This document shows positions 8,809 to 17,786 of a stretch of DNA of 64,000 nucleotides, piece after piece. The stretch is from Candidatus Baltobacteraceae bacterium. Its GTDB lineage: Bacteria > Vulcanimicrobiota > Vulcanimicrobiia > Vulcanimicrobiales > Vulcanimicrobiaceae. The first letter of the stretch is position 1; every line of letters begins with the position of its first letter. A program made the translations under genes and the position numbers. The notes beneath the pieces are model-generated. The model had not been told where the DNA came from, did not search any database, and was given only the letters and a program-made list of their open reading frames with translations. The stretch covers positions 372,001-436,000 of the forward strand of contig DASXGW010000004.1 in NCBI GenBank assembly GCA_036488875.1, read 5' to 3'.

Positions 8809-9237
8809 TTAGTGCGAGCTTTCCTTCGAGCCGATTTCCACGAAGCGCTTCGTGAGAATCACGAGGCCGAGCATCTGCACCCATTCCGACACGATGTTGC
8901 CGGTGACTTGACCCCATTTGCTATTTGAATCCTGATGCGCGTACAGGAGCGCCCATCCAACGCCGGTGATGACGAGCACGAGCGACAGCGAGTGATCGTA
9001 GAGCAACTGATGCCACTTGTCGCGCTTGGGCGGCGGCTTCTTGCTTTCGCTGGAATGCCTCTCGTAGAGAAACTTCGTCAGCACGATAACGGCAGTCGAG
9101 CCGCTCCAGTCCGCGATTGCGTTTCCGAAGAACGCGCCGATATGCGTGTTCGGATTGGCGAACGAGTAGAGGACGATCCATAGCGCGAGGATACCGAGAA
9201 CGATCAGACTTAGGCCGTGGCGTTTGAGAAAAGGCAC
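8809..9237 (-). CDS. Four-helix membrane protein with internal duplication
   Basis: 142 aa from GTG 9237. Upstream in-frame sequence is an arginine-rich shadow of hyuB and was left out. Two similar halves of ~55 residues each contain two membrane helices: 'LSLIVLGILALWIVLY ... AIADWSG ... VIVLTKFLYE' and 'LSLVLVITGVGWALLY ... IVSEWVQ ... LVILTKRFVE'. A basic linker (KKPPPKRDK) joins them. This looks like a tandem duplication of a two-helix hairpin. It abuts the glycosyltransferase stop and follows hyuB by ~20 bp on the same strand. No family is recognised. Confidence 0.75.
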   Translation of the reverse strand: MPFLKRHGLSLIVLGILALWIVLYSFANPNTHIGAFFGNAIADWSGSTAVIVLTKFLYERHSSESKKPPPKRDKWHQLLYDHSLSLVLVITGVGWALLYAHQDSNSKWGQVTGNIVSEWVQMLGLVILTKRFVEIGSKESSH

Positions 9238-9256
9238 ACCGCCGTTGTACCCGCGG

Positions 9257-10831
9257 CTACACCGCGCCGTATCCGCCGCCGCCCGGCGTCTGGATGACGA
9301 GCACGTCGCCCGGCTGCAGCGGCAAGGTCGTCTTAGCCGGGATCGCGGCTTCCGCCCCGTTGCGAACGAGCGTATGGCGTCCGCACGCACCGGGTTCGCC
9401 GCCGTTGTGGCCGGGCGGCGGCAGCGTGTGCCGGTCGGCCAGCAGCGACGCTTGCGCTATGCCATCGGTCAGTTCGATCGCGCGAATCAATCCGTCGCCC
9501 CCGCGATATTTGCCCCTGCCGCCGGTTCCGGTTGCAAACTCGTAGCGTGTGACCCGCAGCGGATAGTCGCGTTCGATCGCTTCGATCGGCGTGTTGAGCG
9601 TGTTGGTCATGTGACACTGAATGCCGTCGAGACCGTCGGCGCCGGGACGCGCGCCCATGCCGCATCCGTTCGTCTCGTAAAACGCCCACGCGGTGCCGTC
9701 GGCGCGCGTGCCGCCGAGCATGACGTTGCTCATCGTGCCCCCGCTCGACGCCGGAACGCGATCGGGCGCGGCTTGCGCGAGCGCCTGCAGCACGACGTCG
9801 GCGTTGCGCGTGCTGGTTTCGACGTTGCCGCCGGATACGGCCGCGGGACGATGCGGATTGAGCAAGGTGCCTTCGGGGACGAAGACGTCGACGGGCACGA
9901 AACAGCCGTCGTTCATCGGAATCGTGGGATCGGTGACCGCGCGCAGCGCGTAATGCACGCCCGAAAGCGTCACGCCCAGCACGGCGTTGAGCGGCAGCGG
10001 CACTTGTTGCGAGGTGCCCGTATAGTCGAAACGGACGCTGCCGTCGCCGCGCAGCTCCAGCGACAGCGCGATGCGCAAAGTCGGTTCGCCGTTGCGATCT
10101 TCCAGAAAATCCGCGCTCTTGAACGTGCCGGTTCCAAGCGCGCGCAGTGCGAAGCGCATGCGCCGTTCGCTGTCGCGCAGCGCGCGTTCGACGGCCGCGT
10201 CGACGGTGACCTGGCCGTAGCGATCGTAGAGCTCGAGCAGGCGCCGTTCGCCGGTGTAGTTGCCGGCGATCTGCGCGCGCAAGTCCCCGCCGCGCGCGGC
10301 CGGCGTCCGCGAATTCGACGCAAAGAGTGCGATGGTTTCGGCGTTGGGCTCGTCGCCTTGGAGCAGCCGCAGCGGCGGAACGACCACGCCCTCGGCGAAA
10401 AGATCGGTCGCGTCGGCCGGCATCGATCCCGGCGCCGCACCGCCGACGTCGGTATGGTGCGCTTTGTTGGCGGCGTAACCGACCAGCATCCCGTGGGAGA
10501 ACACCGGGCGGACGACCGTGACGTCGTTGAGATGCGTACCGGTGATGTACGGATCGTTGGCGACCCACATCTCGCCGGGCCGCATGCCGCCGTACTGCTG
10601 CTCGATGGTCTCGATCATCCGTCGCAAACCCCACGGCAGCGAGCCGAGATGAACGGGAATGTGCTCCGCTTGCGCGATCAGGCGCGCTCGCGCATCGAAC
10701 AGCGCACACGAGTGATCGAGCCGCTCCTTGATGTTCGGCGAGTACGCGCTATTGCGCACCGCAATGCCCATCTCTTCGCTCGCGTACACGAGCGCGCTCT
10801 TGATAACCTCGATGGTAATCGGATCGATCAC
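9257..10831 (-). CDS. hyuB: Hydantoinase B / 5-oxoprolinase beta-type subunit
   Basis: 524 aa, the normal length for HyuB. Recognisable blocks are DPITIEVIKSAL at the start, AQAEHIPVHLGS, NDPYITGTHLND, HHTDVGG, and the Gly-rich C-terminus PGGGGYG. With HyuA it forms an ATP-dependent cyclic-amidase complex acting on N-methylhydantoin, hydantoins or 5-oxoproline in the cytoplasm; sequence alone does not separate these. The start is GTG 10831, which overlaps the hyuA stop as GTGA. The open frame continues upstream inside hyuA but is non-homologous there. The 4-bp overlap implies coupled translation and equal subunit dosage. Confidence 0.93.
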   Translation of the reverse strand: MIDPITIEVIKSALVYASEEMGIAVRNSAYSPNIKERLDHSCALFDARARLIAQAEHIPVHLGSLPWGLRRMIETIEQQYGGMRPGEMWVANDPYITGTHLNDVTVVRPVFSHGMLVGYAANKAHHTDVGGAAPGSMPADATDLFAEGVVVPPLRLLQGDEPNAETIALFASNSRTPAARGGDLRAQIAGNYTGERRLLELYDRYGQVTVDAAVERALRDSERRMRFALRALGTGTFKSADFLEDRNGEPTLRIALSLELRGDGSVRFDYTGTSQQVPLPLNAVLGVTLSGVHYALRAVTDPTIPMNDGCFVPVDVFVPEGTLLNPHRPAAVSGGNVETSTRNADVVLQALAQAAPDRVPASSGGTMSNVMLGGTRADGTAWAFYETNGCGMGARPGADGLDGIQCHMTNTLNTPIEAIERDYPLRVTRYEFATGTGGRGKYRGGDGLIRAIELTDGIAQASLLADRHTLPPPGHNGGEPGACGRHTLVRNGAEAAIPAKTTLPLQPGDVLVIQTPGGGGYGAV

Positions 10832-12906
10832 GCTCGCACCAGCACCAGCGTCTCGCGAACCTCGCACTTCCAGCGCGGCGGAACGTACGTGGTCGCATCG
10901 TACTGCTCGACGATCGCCGGTCCCTCGACGGTCTTCTGCGGCTGGAGCGCGTCGCGTTGATAGACCGGAACGTTCGCATAGGCGTCCCCGACCCAGACAC
11001 GGCGCTTCACGCCGCTGTTGGTGGGATGCGCCTGCCCTTCGACTTCGCGCCCCTCGGGCGCTACGCTCAGGATGACATGCGTTGCAGAAGGCAATTTTCC
11101 GCTTCCCGTTACGCGTGCGTTGACGAGTTCGATGCGTTCGTTGGGGACGTGATAGCCGTAGCGGGCGCGATGCGCGCGATGGAAATGCGCGGCGACGTCG
11201 TCGAGCGAGGCAGCGTGCGGGATCGAGAGTTCGAAGCTTTGGCCCGCGTATCGAGCGTCGTACGTCCGTCTGAACTCGATCGTCGCCGCGTCGACGCCTT
11301 GTTCGAGCAGTTCTTCGCGGCCGCGCGCCTCCAGCGACGAACACGTTTTTTCCAGCTCGTCCAACGACGCGCCGTCGATGTCGCAGAGCAGGGGCTCGAC
11401 GAAGTGCGCGGCCACGCCGGCGACCAGCAAGCCTTGCGCGGAAAAGATGCCGGGATGCGCCGGAACGAGCACGCGTGCGATGCCCAGCTCGAGTGCGAGC
11501 GCGCACGCGTGCAGCGGGCCGCCGCCGCCGTAGGCGACCAGCGTAAACTCGCGCGGATCCTCGCCGCGCTCGACGGTGACGATGCGCAGCACTTTGGCCA
11601 TCTCGGCGTCGATCAACGTGACGATGCCGGCGGCCGTTGCTTCGACGCTCAACTCGAGCCGGCTCGCGAGCGCTTCGATTGCCGCGCGCGAGCGCGACGC
11701 GTCGATCGGAAACGTACCGCCGAGCAAGTGCGTTTGATGTAATCGTCCCAATACGACGTTGGCGTCGGTGACCGTGGCCTTGTCGGATCGCCCGTAACAC
11801 GCGGGACCCGGATCGGCGCCCGCCGAGAGCGGACCGACGCGCAGCGAACCCGCCTCGTCGATCCACGCGATCGTCCCGCCGCCCGCGCTCACTTCGGCCA
11901 GATCGACGAACGGAAACCGTACCGGGTAGCCGCTGCCCTTGATCGCGCGGCCGCTATGCGTTCTTCCCGCCGCTTCGAACTCCGTAGCGAGCTGCACGCT
12001 GCCGTCGACGATCGTTCCCGCTTTGGCCGTGGTGCCGCCCATATCGAAGGCGAGGAGTTTTCCGTCGCCCGACGCCGTCGCCAACGCGGCGGCGGCAATC
12101 ACGCCGGATGCCGGCCCGCTTTCAATCATCGCCGCGGGCGATGCGGCGACGCGCGTTGCCGAGGACATGCCGCCGTCGCTGCGCATCACGTACGGCGTTG
12201 CGGCGACGCCGCGTCGATGCAACTGCTCCGAGAGACTTTCCAAATAGCGCGCGACGATCGGTGCGAGCGCCGCGTTGACGACGGCGGTCGAGAAGCGTTC
12301 GTACTCCCGATACTCGGGATCGACCGCGGCAGAGCGCGTGATCGGAACGCCGGGAATCGCCGCAGCGATCGCTTCGGCGACGCGCCGTTCGTGTGCGTCG
12401 TTGACGTATGAGTTGAGCAGACAGACGGCCACCGCATCGGGGCGGTCCGCCGCGAGCGCCGCGCAGGTCTGCGCGAGCGACGGTTCGTCGATTGGGACGA
12501 GCACGTTGCCGCCCGCGTCGATACGTTCGACGACCGTGAAGCGATCGGCGCGCGCGGCGAGCGGCCGCGGCCGCTGCACGAACAGATCGTACACCGCGCT
12601 GCGATTCTGCCGGCCGATTTCGATGACGTCGCGAAATCCGTGCGTCGTGACCAGCGCGACGCGCGGCAGCTCGAGCCCCATTTGGCCGAGCAGGGCGTTG
12701 GTCGCTATGGTGGTCGAGTGACCGACGAACGCGACGTCGGCGCTCGTGTAGTCCTTGGCGAGCAGCTCCTCGAGCGCCGCGATCACGGCGCGCTCGGGCG
12801 CGCTGGGCGTCGACGGAACTTTCAAACGCAGCACCGCGCCGTTGCGATCGTCGATCGCGGCGAGATCCGTGAACGTTCCCCCGACGTCAATACCGACGCG
12901 AAGCAT
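10828..12906 (-). CDS. hyuA: Hydantoinase A / 5-oxoprolinase alpha-type subunit (ATP-hydrolysing)
   Basis: 692 aa, full length for HyuA. The ASKHA ATPase fold shows GIDVGGTFTDL (phosphate loop, residues 5-15), HSTTIATNALL, DMGGTTAKAG, and AYGGGGPLHACALA near the C-terminal third. The subunit couples ATP hydrolysis to ring opening of a cyclic amide together with HyuB. It is the first gene of a minus-strand unit (hyuA-hyuB, then a small membrane protein). Substrates in this family include hydantoins, 5-oxoproline and (as acetone carboxylase relatives) acetone. The lack of a gamma subunit argues against the last. Confidence 0.94.
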   Translation of the reverse strand: MLRVGIDVGGTFTDLAAIDDRNGAVLRLKVPSTPSAPERAVIAALEELLAKDYTSADVAFVGHSTTIATNALLGQMGLELPRVALVTTHGFRDVIEIGRQNRSAVYDLFVQRPRPLAARADRFTVVERIDAGGNVLVPIDEPSLAQTCAALAADRPDAVAVCLLNSYVNDAHERRVAEAIAAAIPGVPITRSAAVDPEYREYERFSTAVVNAALAPIVARYLESLSEQLHRRGVAATPYVMRSDGGMSSATRVAASPAAMIESGPASGVIAAAALATASGDGKLLAFDMGGTTAKAGTIVDGSVQLATEFEAAGRTHSGRAIKGSGYPVRFPFVDLAEVSAGGGTIAWIDEAGSLRVGPLSAGADPGPACYGRSDKATVTDANVVLGRLHQTHLLGGTFPIDASRSRAAIEALASRLELSVEATAAGIVTLIDAEMAKVLRIVTVERGEDPREFTLVAYGGGGPLHACALALELGIARVLVPAHPGIFSAQGLLVAGVAAHFVEPLLCDIDGASLDELEKTCSSLEARGREELLEQGVDAATIEFRRTYDARYAGQSFELSIPHAASLDDVAAHFHRAHRARYGYHVPNERIELVNARVTGSGKLPSATHVILSVAPEGREVEGQAHPTNSGVKRRVWVGDAYANVPVYQRDALQPQKTVEGPAIVEQYDATTYVPPRWKCEVRETLVLVRA

Positions 12907-13038
12907 CGAGGCCCCCGTTCAATTCTTTGCATACCTTATCCCGCGGCAAAGCCTTCATCAAGGGATGCGTAAGCGCGCTGCGGTTGGCCGATATTCTTGA
13001 AAGCTCCACTCCCTAGGAGCCTTGCGCGAACGGGAGGG

Positions 13039-13065
13039 CCTTCGTGGTTGGTTTTACCACGAAGG
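13039..13065 (-). terminator. Perfect 10-bp stem-loop between convergent-side gene ends
   Basis: Stem CCTTCGTGGT (13039-13048) pairs exactly with ACCACGAAGG (13056-13065) around a 7-nt loop. It lies 7 bp beyond the stop of the minus-strand membrane protein gene. The flank on the minus strand is not T-rich (CCCTCCCG), while the plus-strand side has TCTTT. It may therefore act as a 3'-end stabiliser rather than a strong intrinsic terminator. The 165-bp interval up to hyuA holds nothing else I can identify. Confidence 0.5.
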
Positions 13066-13071
13066 TCTTTC

Positions 13072-13464
13072 CTAATTATGGGGCGGCGTTGGAAACAGGG
13101 ACGGTTGTTGGGGTACGGTCGAGGCCGCACTCGTATCGGCAACCTGGGTGGCCGTGAACTGGCCGTCCGGCGCGATCTGCACCTGGTACCACCAGCCGTA
13201 TCCTTTTCCGTCGCAGTAGCAGACGAGATCGCTCTGAGTGTCGCGTCGCGCAATACTCCAGTGAAAGCCGAACCGCTTGTGCTGCGCGTCGAACTGTTGG
13301 CGCATGTATCCAATGAGCTGCGCCTCGGCATCGGTTTGCGCGCCGGCGTCTTGGTCGTGGCGCGTCTGTTCGACGTTCCACACGACGAGATACCCGATGA
13401 TCGGCACCAGCAGCACGAGCAGCATCGTAGGGATCCATTGCGGAAGCTGGATCTTCGCACGCAC
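13072..13464 (-). CDS. 130-aa single-pass membrane protein, unknown function
   Basis: Residues 11-30 form one membrane helix (WIPTMLLVLLVPIIGYLVVW) after a short basic N-terminus. A ~95-residue extracytoplasmic or periplasmic domain follows, containing a paired cysteine motif (VCYCDGKGYGWWYQVQ) and ending in a Pro-rich tail. The pattern 'WWYQV...DGQFTA' suggests a small beta-rich domain. The gene begins 20 bp after the stop of the upstream lipoprotein gene on the same strand. No family is recognised. Confidence 0.7.
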   Translation of the reverse strand: MRAKIQLPQWIPTMLLVLLVPIIGYLVVWNVEQTRHDQDAGAQTDAEAQLIGYMRQQFDAQHKRFGFHWSIARRDTQSDLVCYCDGKGYGWWYQVQIAPDGQFTATQVADTSAASTVPQQPSLFPTPPHN

Positions 13465-13484
13465 GACCTTGACCTTCGAGGAAG

Positions 13485-14504
13485 TTAAGGCGCTATCCGG
13501 CCGATGCGATTGGCCGCCGACTCGACGAACCAGATCGAGCCGTCGCCGCCGCGCGCGATGCCTTGCGGCTTGGCGCCGGGCGTCGGCAGCGGATACTCGG
13601 TGAACGCGCCGGCGGTCGTCACGCGACCGACCTTATTGCCGGCCCACTCCGTGAACCACAGCGCGCCGTCGCGTCCTCGCACGATTCCCCACGGCTGCGA
13701 ATTCGGCGTCGGAATCGTATAGACGTGCACGATGCGTCCCCGCAAATCGGTTGCCCAGATCGCATTGCTCTCGAATGCCGTCCACCACAGGTTGCCGTCG
13801 GGGCCGGCCGCGACCGCGCTGGCGATATCGTTGTATTTCGATTCGTAGTAGAGCCCGTTGAAGGTCGTGAGCTTTCCCGACCGGTCGATGCGGCCGATGC
13901 GCGCGCTGCCGTCTTGCGAAAACCACACCGTTCCGTCGGGCGCGCGCACGATCGCGGCGCTTTCGCCGGTGATGCCGGGAAGGACGTATTGTTTGAGCTT
14001 GCCGTGCGAAAGCAGGCCGAGGCCGCCGCAGCTTTGCGTGAACCAGATCGAGCCGCCGGCGCCGCGCGCGACGCCCATCGGCGCCGCGTTGGCGTCGTTC
14101 CACTCGGTAACGTGGCCGCCGGGTGAGATGCGCGCTACGTGCGTGCCCAAGTACGGACCGGCGTGCTCGGCAACGTATACGCTGCCGTCGCGATCGACGA
14201 AGAGTCCCTGCGGGTTGGAGCCGGGGGTGGGAAGCCGATACTGCCGGATGGTGCCGTGAACGCCGATGCGCCCGACTTCGCCGGTACCTTGCTCGCTGAA
14301 CCACATCGAGCCGTCGCGCCCGGCGACCACGGTGAACGGTGCCGCGTCGATGCCGCCCGCGATCGCGAACTCGGCGATGGCGCGGCTGGCCGCAATCGTG
14401 CTTAGACCGGGGGTTGGAGGAGGCGGAAGCGTGCCCGGACCCGCGCTGCACGCGGCCAGGCTCAAGCCCAGAAGTACCGCCGCTGCTCGCACGCGACCCT
14501 CCAT
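13485..14504 (-). CDS. Streptogramin-lyase-like (Vgb family) beta-propeller lipoprotein
   Basis: 339 aa. A lipoprotein signal peptide ends at LAAC (C19), so the protein is probably anchored to the outer or inner membrane. The rest is a beta-propeller of repeated 'DGS(I/M)WF(S/T)E...(K/R)IGR(I/V)...G.(I/F)..Y.LPTPG..P.GI' units, six or seven in all, the pattern of virginiamycin B lyase and related NHL-type propellers. True Vgb enzymes open streptogramin lactones. Environmental lipoproteins of this pattern are far more common than antibiotic resistance genes, so a resistance role should not be assumed. Its start lies next to CTTAA direct repeats. Confidence 0.85.
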   Translation of the reverse strand: MEGRVRAAAVLLGLSLAACSAGPGTLPPPPTPGLSTIAASRAIAEFAIAGGIDAAPFTVVAGRDGSMWFSEQGTGEVGRIGVHGTIRQYRLPTPGSNPQGLFVDRDGSVYVAEHAGPYLGTHVARISPGGHVTEWNDANAAPMGVARGAGGSIWFTQSCGGLGLLSHGKLKQYVLPGITGESAAIVRAPDGTVWFSQDGSARIGRIDRSGKLTTFNGLYYESKYNDIASAVAAGPDGNLWWTAFESNAIWATDLRGRIVHVYTIPTPNSQPWGIVRGRDGALWFTEWAGNKVGRVTTAGAFTEYPLPTPGAKPQGIARGGDGSIWFVESAANRIGRIAP

Positions 14505-14511
14505 AAGCCCA

Positions 14512-14538
14512 CTTAAGAATCCTTAAGCTTGTCTTAAT
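14512..14538. promoter_or_regulatory. Three CTTAA direct repeats with 10-11 bp period
   Basis: CTTAAG at 14512-14517, CTTAAG at 14522-14527 and CTTAAT at 14533-14538 repeat once per helical turn in the divergent promoter region. They sit 8-34 bp upstream of the propeller lipoprotein start. Same-face direct repeats are typical of OmpR/PhoB-type response-regulator sites, and the sequence resembles the cyanobacterial Pho box. The regulator is not identified. Confidence 0.35.
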
Positions 14539-14663
14539 CATACCCGCTTTCCGCGAAAATAGCCTGCCGGAATCCACTATGGAAACCTAAGTAATCGCCG
14601 TTGAACCTTTTTTGAGCGGCTCGCGCGAGGACGCGCGCATTTTAAAGAGGTAACGCCTTTAGT

Positions 14664-17600
14664 ATGAATCGTTGGATTGTAGCACTGCTTCTTACCGTCT
14701 TTCTCCCGGCGGCAGCCGGCGCGGCGGATCCGTCGCAAACGCTCACCGATAAGCTGGCCTGGCGCAGCATCGGACCCTATATCGGCGGTCGCGTCGTCGC
14801 GGTTACCGGAGTACCGAGCGAGCCCGACCTGTTTTACATGGGCGCCGTCGACGGCGGCATTTGGAAGAGCACCAACTATGGGTTGTCGTGGGCCAACATC
14901 TCCGACGGCACGTTACCCGGCGACAGCAATAGCATCGGCGCGATCGCGGTCGCACCGTCGAACTCCAACGTGATCTACGCCGGAACGGGCGAGGCCGATA
15001 TTCGCGGCACGCTCGTCACCGGCGACGGGATCTATCGTTCGAGCGACGCGGGCAAGACGTGGCAGTACGCCGGCTTGCGCGACACGCACACGATCAGCGC
15101 GATTGCGATCGATCCGCACGACGCAAATGTCGTGTACGCGTCGTCGCTGGGCCACGTCTTCAAAGACAACCCCGAGCGCGGCGTCTTCAAGACGACCGAC
15201 GGCGGCAAGACGTGGAAGAAAATCCTTTACGTCGACGACGCCACCGGCGGCGTCTGGCTGTCGATGGACGCGCGGCATCCGCAGACGCTCTACGCGGCGA
15301 TGTGGCAGGAAAACCGCTCGCCGTGGAAGCTCGTCAGCGGCGGTCGCGGCAGCGGTCTCTACAAGACCACCGACGGCGGCGCGCACTGGACGAATCTCAC
15401 GCACAATCCGGGGTATCCCGAAGGCGTGCTCGGAAAGATCGGCGTCGCGCTGGCGCCGAGCAATCCGAACGTCGTCTATTCGATCGTGCAGGCGAAAGAG
15501 GGCGGCATCTTCCGCTCCAACGACGGCGGCGCCACCTGGAAACGCGTCAACGATCAGATGGAGCTGCGCCAACGCGCGTTCTATTACATGGCCATCTTCG
15601 TCGATCCGACCAATCCCAACACACTCTTCGTTCCCAACGTCGCCGCGGTGTGGAAATCCACCGATGGCGGCGTCACGTTCCGCGGACTGCGTCCGCCGCA
15701 CGGCGACAATCACATCGTCTGGATCAATCCGCGCAACCCCAAGATTTTGCTGGAAGGCAACGACGGCGGCGCGACGGTGTCGACCGACGGCGGCAAGACG
15801 TGGAGTCCGGTGCGCAATCAGCCGACGGGTCAGTTCTATCACATCTCGATCGACGATCAGTTCCCGTTCCGCGTGTACGGCGCGCAGCAAGACGAAGGCT
15901 CGATCTCGGGCCCGAGCGCGGCGTTCGGGGGCGCCATCACCAGCGACGATTGGCAGCCGGCCGCCTACGGCGAGAGCACGTTCGTCGCCCCGCAGCCCGG
16001 CAATCCGAACGTGACGTACGGCAGCGGATACTTCTCGATCTTCCTGCAATACGACGCGACGACGGGAGAGTATCGCAGCGTCTCACCGTATCCGTACTAT
16101 AAAGAAGGCGGTACGTCCGAAGAGATGCGGTATCGCTGGAGCTGGACGCATCCCATTCTCTTCTCGCCGGCGAATCCCAAAGAGCTGTTGCTCGCTTCGC
16201 AATACGTGCAGGTCAGCGACGATTACGGCCAGACGTGGAAGACGATCAGTCCCGATCTCACGCGCAACGATAAAGCCACGGAAGGGCCCACCGGCGGTCC
16301 GGTCGATCTCGATCAAACCAGCGCCGAAGTCTTTCCCGATATTTCGGCGCTCGCCGTGTCGCCGCTCGACGGCAACGTGATCTGGGCCGGCTCGGCTGAC
16401 GGGCTCGTGCACGTCACCACCGATCACGGGACGAACTGGAAAACGATAACGCCGGAAGGGCTGCCGAAGTGGACGCAGATCAGCTCGATCGAGCCGTCCC
16501 ACGTCGACAAGGGCACGGCGTATCTCACCGCGTCGCGGTACATGTGGGACGATTTCCATCCGTACGTTTACAAGACCAGCGACTACGGCGCGCACTGGGC
16601 GGGGATCGACTCGGGCGTGCCGAGCGATCAATACGCGTTCGTTATTCGCCAAGATCCCAACGACGCCGGCTTGATGTTCCTCGGCACCAAGAGCACGGTC
16701 TACACGAGCTTCGACGGCGGCGCGCACTGGCAGAATCTCACGCTCAACCTTCCGAAGGTGCAAGTGCGCGACATCGCGATCGATACGCGTCAAGGCGGCG
16801 TCGCAATCGCCACGCACGGCCGTGCGTTCTGGATCCTCGACGATCTGTCGCTGCTCGAGCAGCTGCAGAAGTCGTCGGGGGCTGCCGGATCCGGCGGAGC
16901 GCAGGTCTTCGCGCCGCAATCCGCATGGCTCACCAATGCGTACGGCGGTCCGGCGTTCCCGCGGACGGGCGCGGGCGCGAATCCGCCGTTCGGCGCGACC
17001 GTGTTCTTCAACGTTCCGAAATCGTACGACGGCAAGACGCAGGTCACGCTGACGTTTGCCGACGCCAACGGTAACGTCGTGCGCCGCTTCGAGCTGCACG
17101 AGAAGACGAAGCTGCCCAAGGATTTCGAACATCCGACGGCCGCGTACGAACCCACCGAGCGTCAAGCCATCCAAGAAAACGTGCATACCGGCATCTCGGG
17201 CGGCCCCAATCGCTTCCAGTGGGATCTGCGCTACACGCCGGCAACCGAAGTACGCGGTTACGAGCCGCCGGTGGCCGCCGGTGGTGAGGAAGACGGCGTC
17301 GACGGACCCGCCGTCGCGCCGGGCAAGTACACCGTCACGCTCGACTACGGCGGCGACAAGACGTCGGCGGCGTTCGACGTCGCGCTCGATCCGCGCATCA
17401 AGGTCGCGGCCGGCGCGCTCGAAGACCGTCTCGCGCTGCAGCAGAAGATCGTGGCGCAACTCGACGAGCTCGACCGTTCGGTCAACGCCGCGTTAACCGC
17501 GCGCGATAAGCTCGAGCGTCGCGGGGGAAATAAAGCGCTGCTCGCATCGCTCGACGAGCAGATCGCCAACCTCGTGCAGTTCAAGCAGAAGTCGTCGGAA

Positions 17601-17786
17601 GGCGCGCTGCTCTACGAAACGAAGTTGCGCGACCACCTGGCGTATCTCAACGCCGACATCGATTTGGCCTACGACAAGCCGACGCAGGCGCAGTACGACG
17701 TGTGGAACGAGATGCAGGCTCTCGCGAAATCTTCGATCGCGAAACTGCAGGCGACTACCGCGAGCGCCGAAGCCGCGGCTCGATAA
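14664..17786 (+). CDS. Secreted sortilin (VPS10)-like BNR-repeat protein
   Basis: 1040 aa. A signal peptide spans residues 1-20 (cut after AAGAA/ADP). The body has many Asp-boxes (GLYKTTDGGAHWTNL, VSTDGGKTWSP and others) forming one or two large propellers. It starts with the family block 'AWRSIGPYIGGRVVAV' and ends with a PGKYTVTL beta-sandwich and a helical tail. A clear AAAGAGGT ribosome binding site lies ~12 bp before ATG 14664. It is a full-length paralog of the truncated gene at the window start. These proteins are widespread in Acidobacteriota and relatives, and their biochemical role is not settled despite the glycosidase label. Confidence 0.92.
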   Translation: MNRWIVALLLTVFLPAAAGAADPSQTLTDKLAWRSIGPYIGGRVVAVTGVPSEPDLFYMGAVDGGIWKSTNYGLSWANISDGTLPGDSNSIGAIAVAPSNSNVIYAGTGEADIRGTLVTGDGIYRSSDAGKTWQYAGLRDTHTISAIAIDPHDANVVYASSLGHVFKDNPERGVFKTTDGGKTWKKILYVDDATGGVWLSMDARHPQTLYAAMWQENRSPWKLVSGGRGSGLYKTTDGGAHWTNLTHNPGYPEGVLGKIGVALAPSNPNVVYSIVQAKEGGIFRSNDGGATWKRVNDQMELRQRAFYYMAIFVDPTNPNTLFVPNVAAVWKSTDGGVTFRGLRPPHGDNHIVWINPRNPKILLEGNDGGATVSTDGGKTWSPVRNQPTGQFYHISIDDQFPFRVYGAQQDEGSISGPSAAFGGAITSDDWQPAAYGESTFVAPQPGNPNVTYGSGYFSIFLQYDATTGEYRSVSPYPYYKEGGTSEEMRYRWSWTHPILFSPANPKELLLASQYVQVSDDYGQTWKTISPDLTRNDKATEGPTGGPVDLDQTSAEVFPDISALAVSPLDGNVIWAGSADGLVHVTTDHGTNWKTITPEGLPKWTQISSIEPSHVDKGTAYLTASRYMWDDFHPYVYKTSDYGAHWAGIDSGVPSDQYAFVIRQDPNDAGLMFLGTKSTVYTSFDGGAHWQNLTLNLPKVQVRDIAIDTRQGGVAIATHGRAFWILDDLSLLEQLQKSSGAAGSGGAQVFAPQSAWLTNAYGGPAFPRTGAGANPPFGATVFFNVPKSYDGKTQVTLTFADANGNVVRRFELHEKTKLPKDFEHPTAAYEPTERQAIQENVHTGISGGPNRFQWDLRYTPATEVRGYEPPVAAGGEEDGVDGPAVAPGKYTVTLDYGGDKTSAAFDVALDPRIKVAAGALEDRLALQQKIVAQLDELDRSVNAALTARDKLERRGGNKALLASLDEQIANLVQFKQKSSEGALLYETKLRDHLAYLNADIDLAYDKPTQAQYDVWNEMQALAKSSIAKLQATTASAEAAAR

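Noticed and set aside
9224-10960. Long plus-strand ORF (578 codons) opposite hyuB
   Set aside because: Antisense to a clearly conserved gene, Arg-rich composition, no family motif. Produced by high GC at third codon positions.
13485-14504. Streptogramin resistance gene (vgb)
   Set aside because: It has the propeller pattern but also a lipoprotein signal and no context of resistance. Environmental propellers of this kind are common, so no resistance role is claimed.
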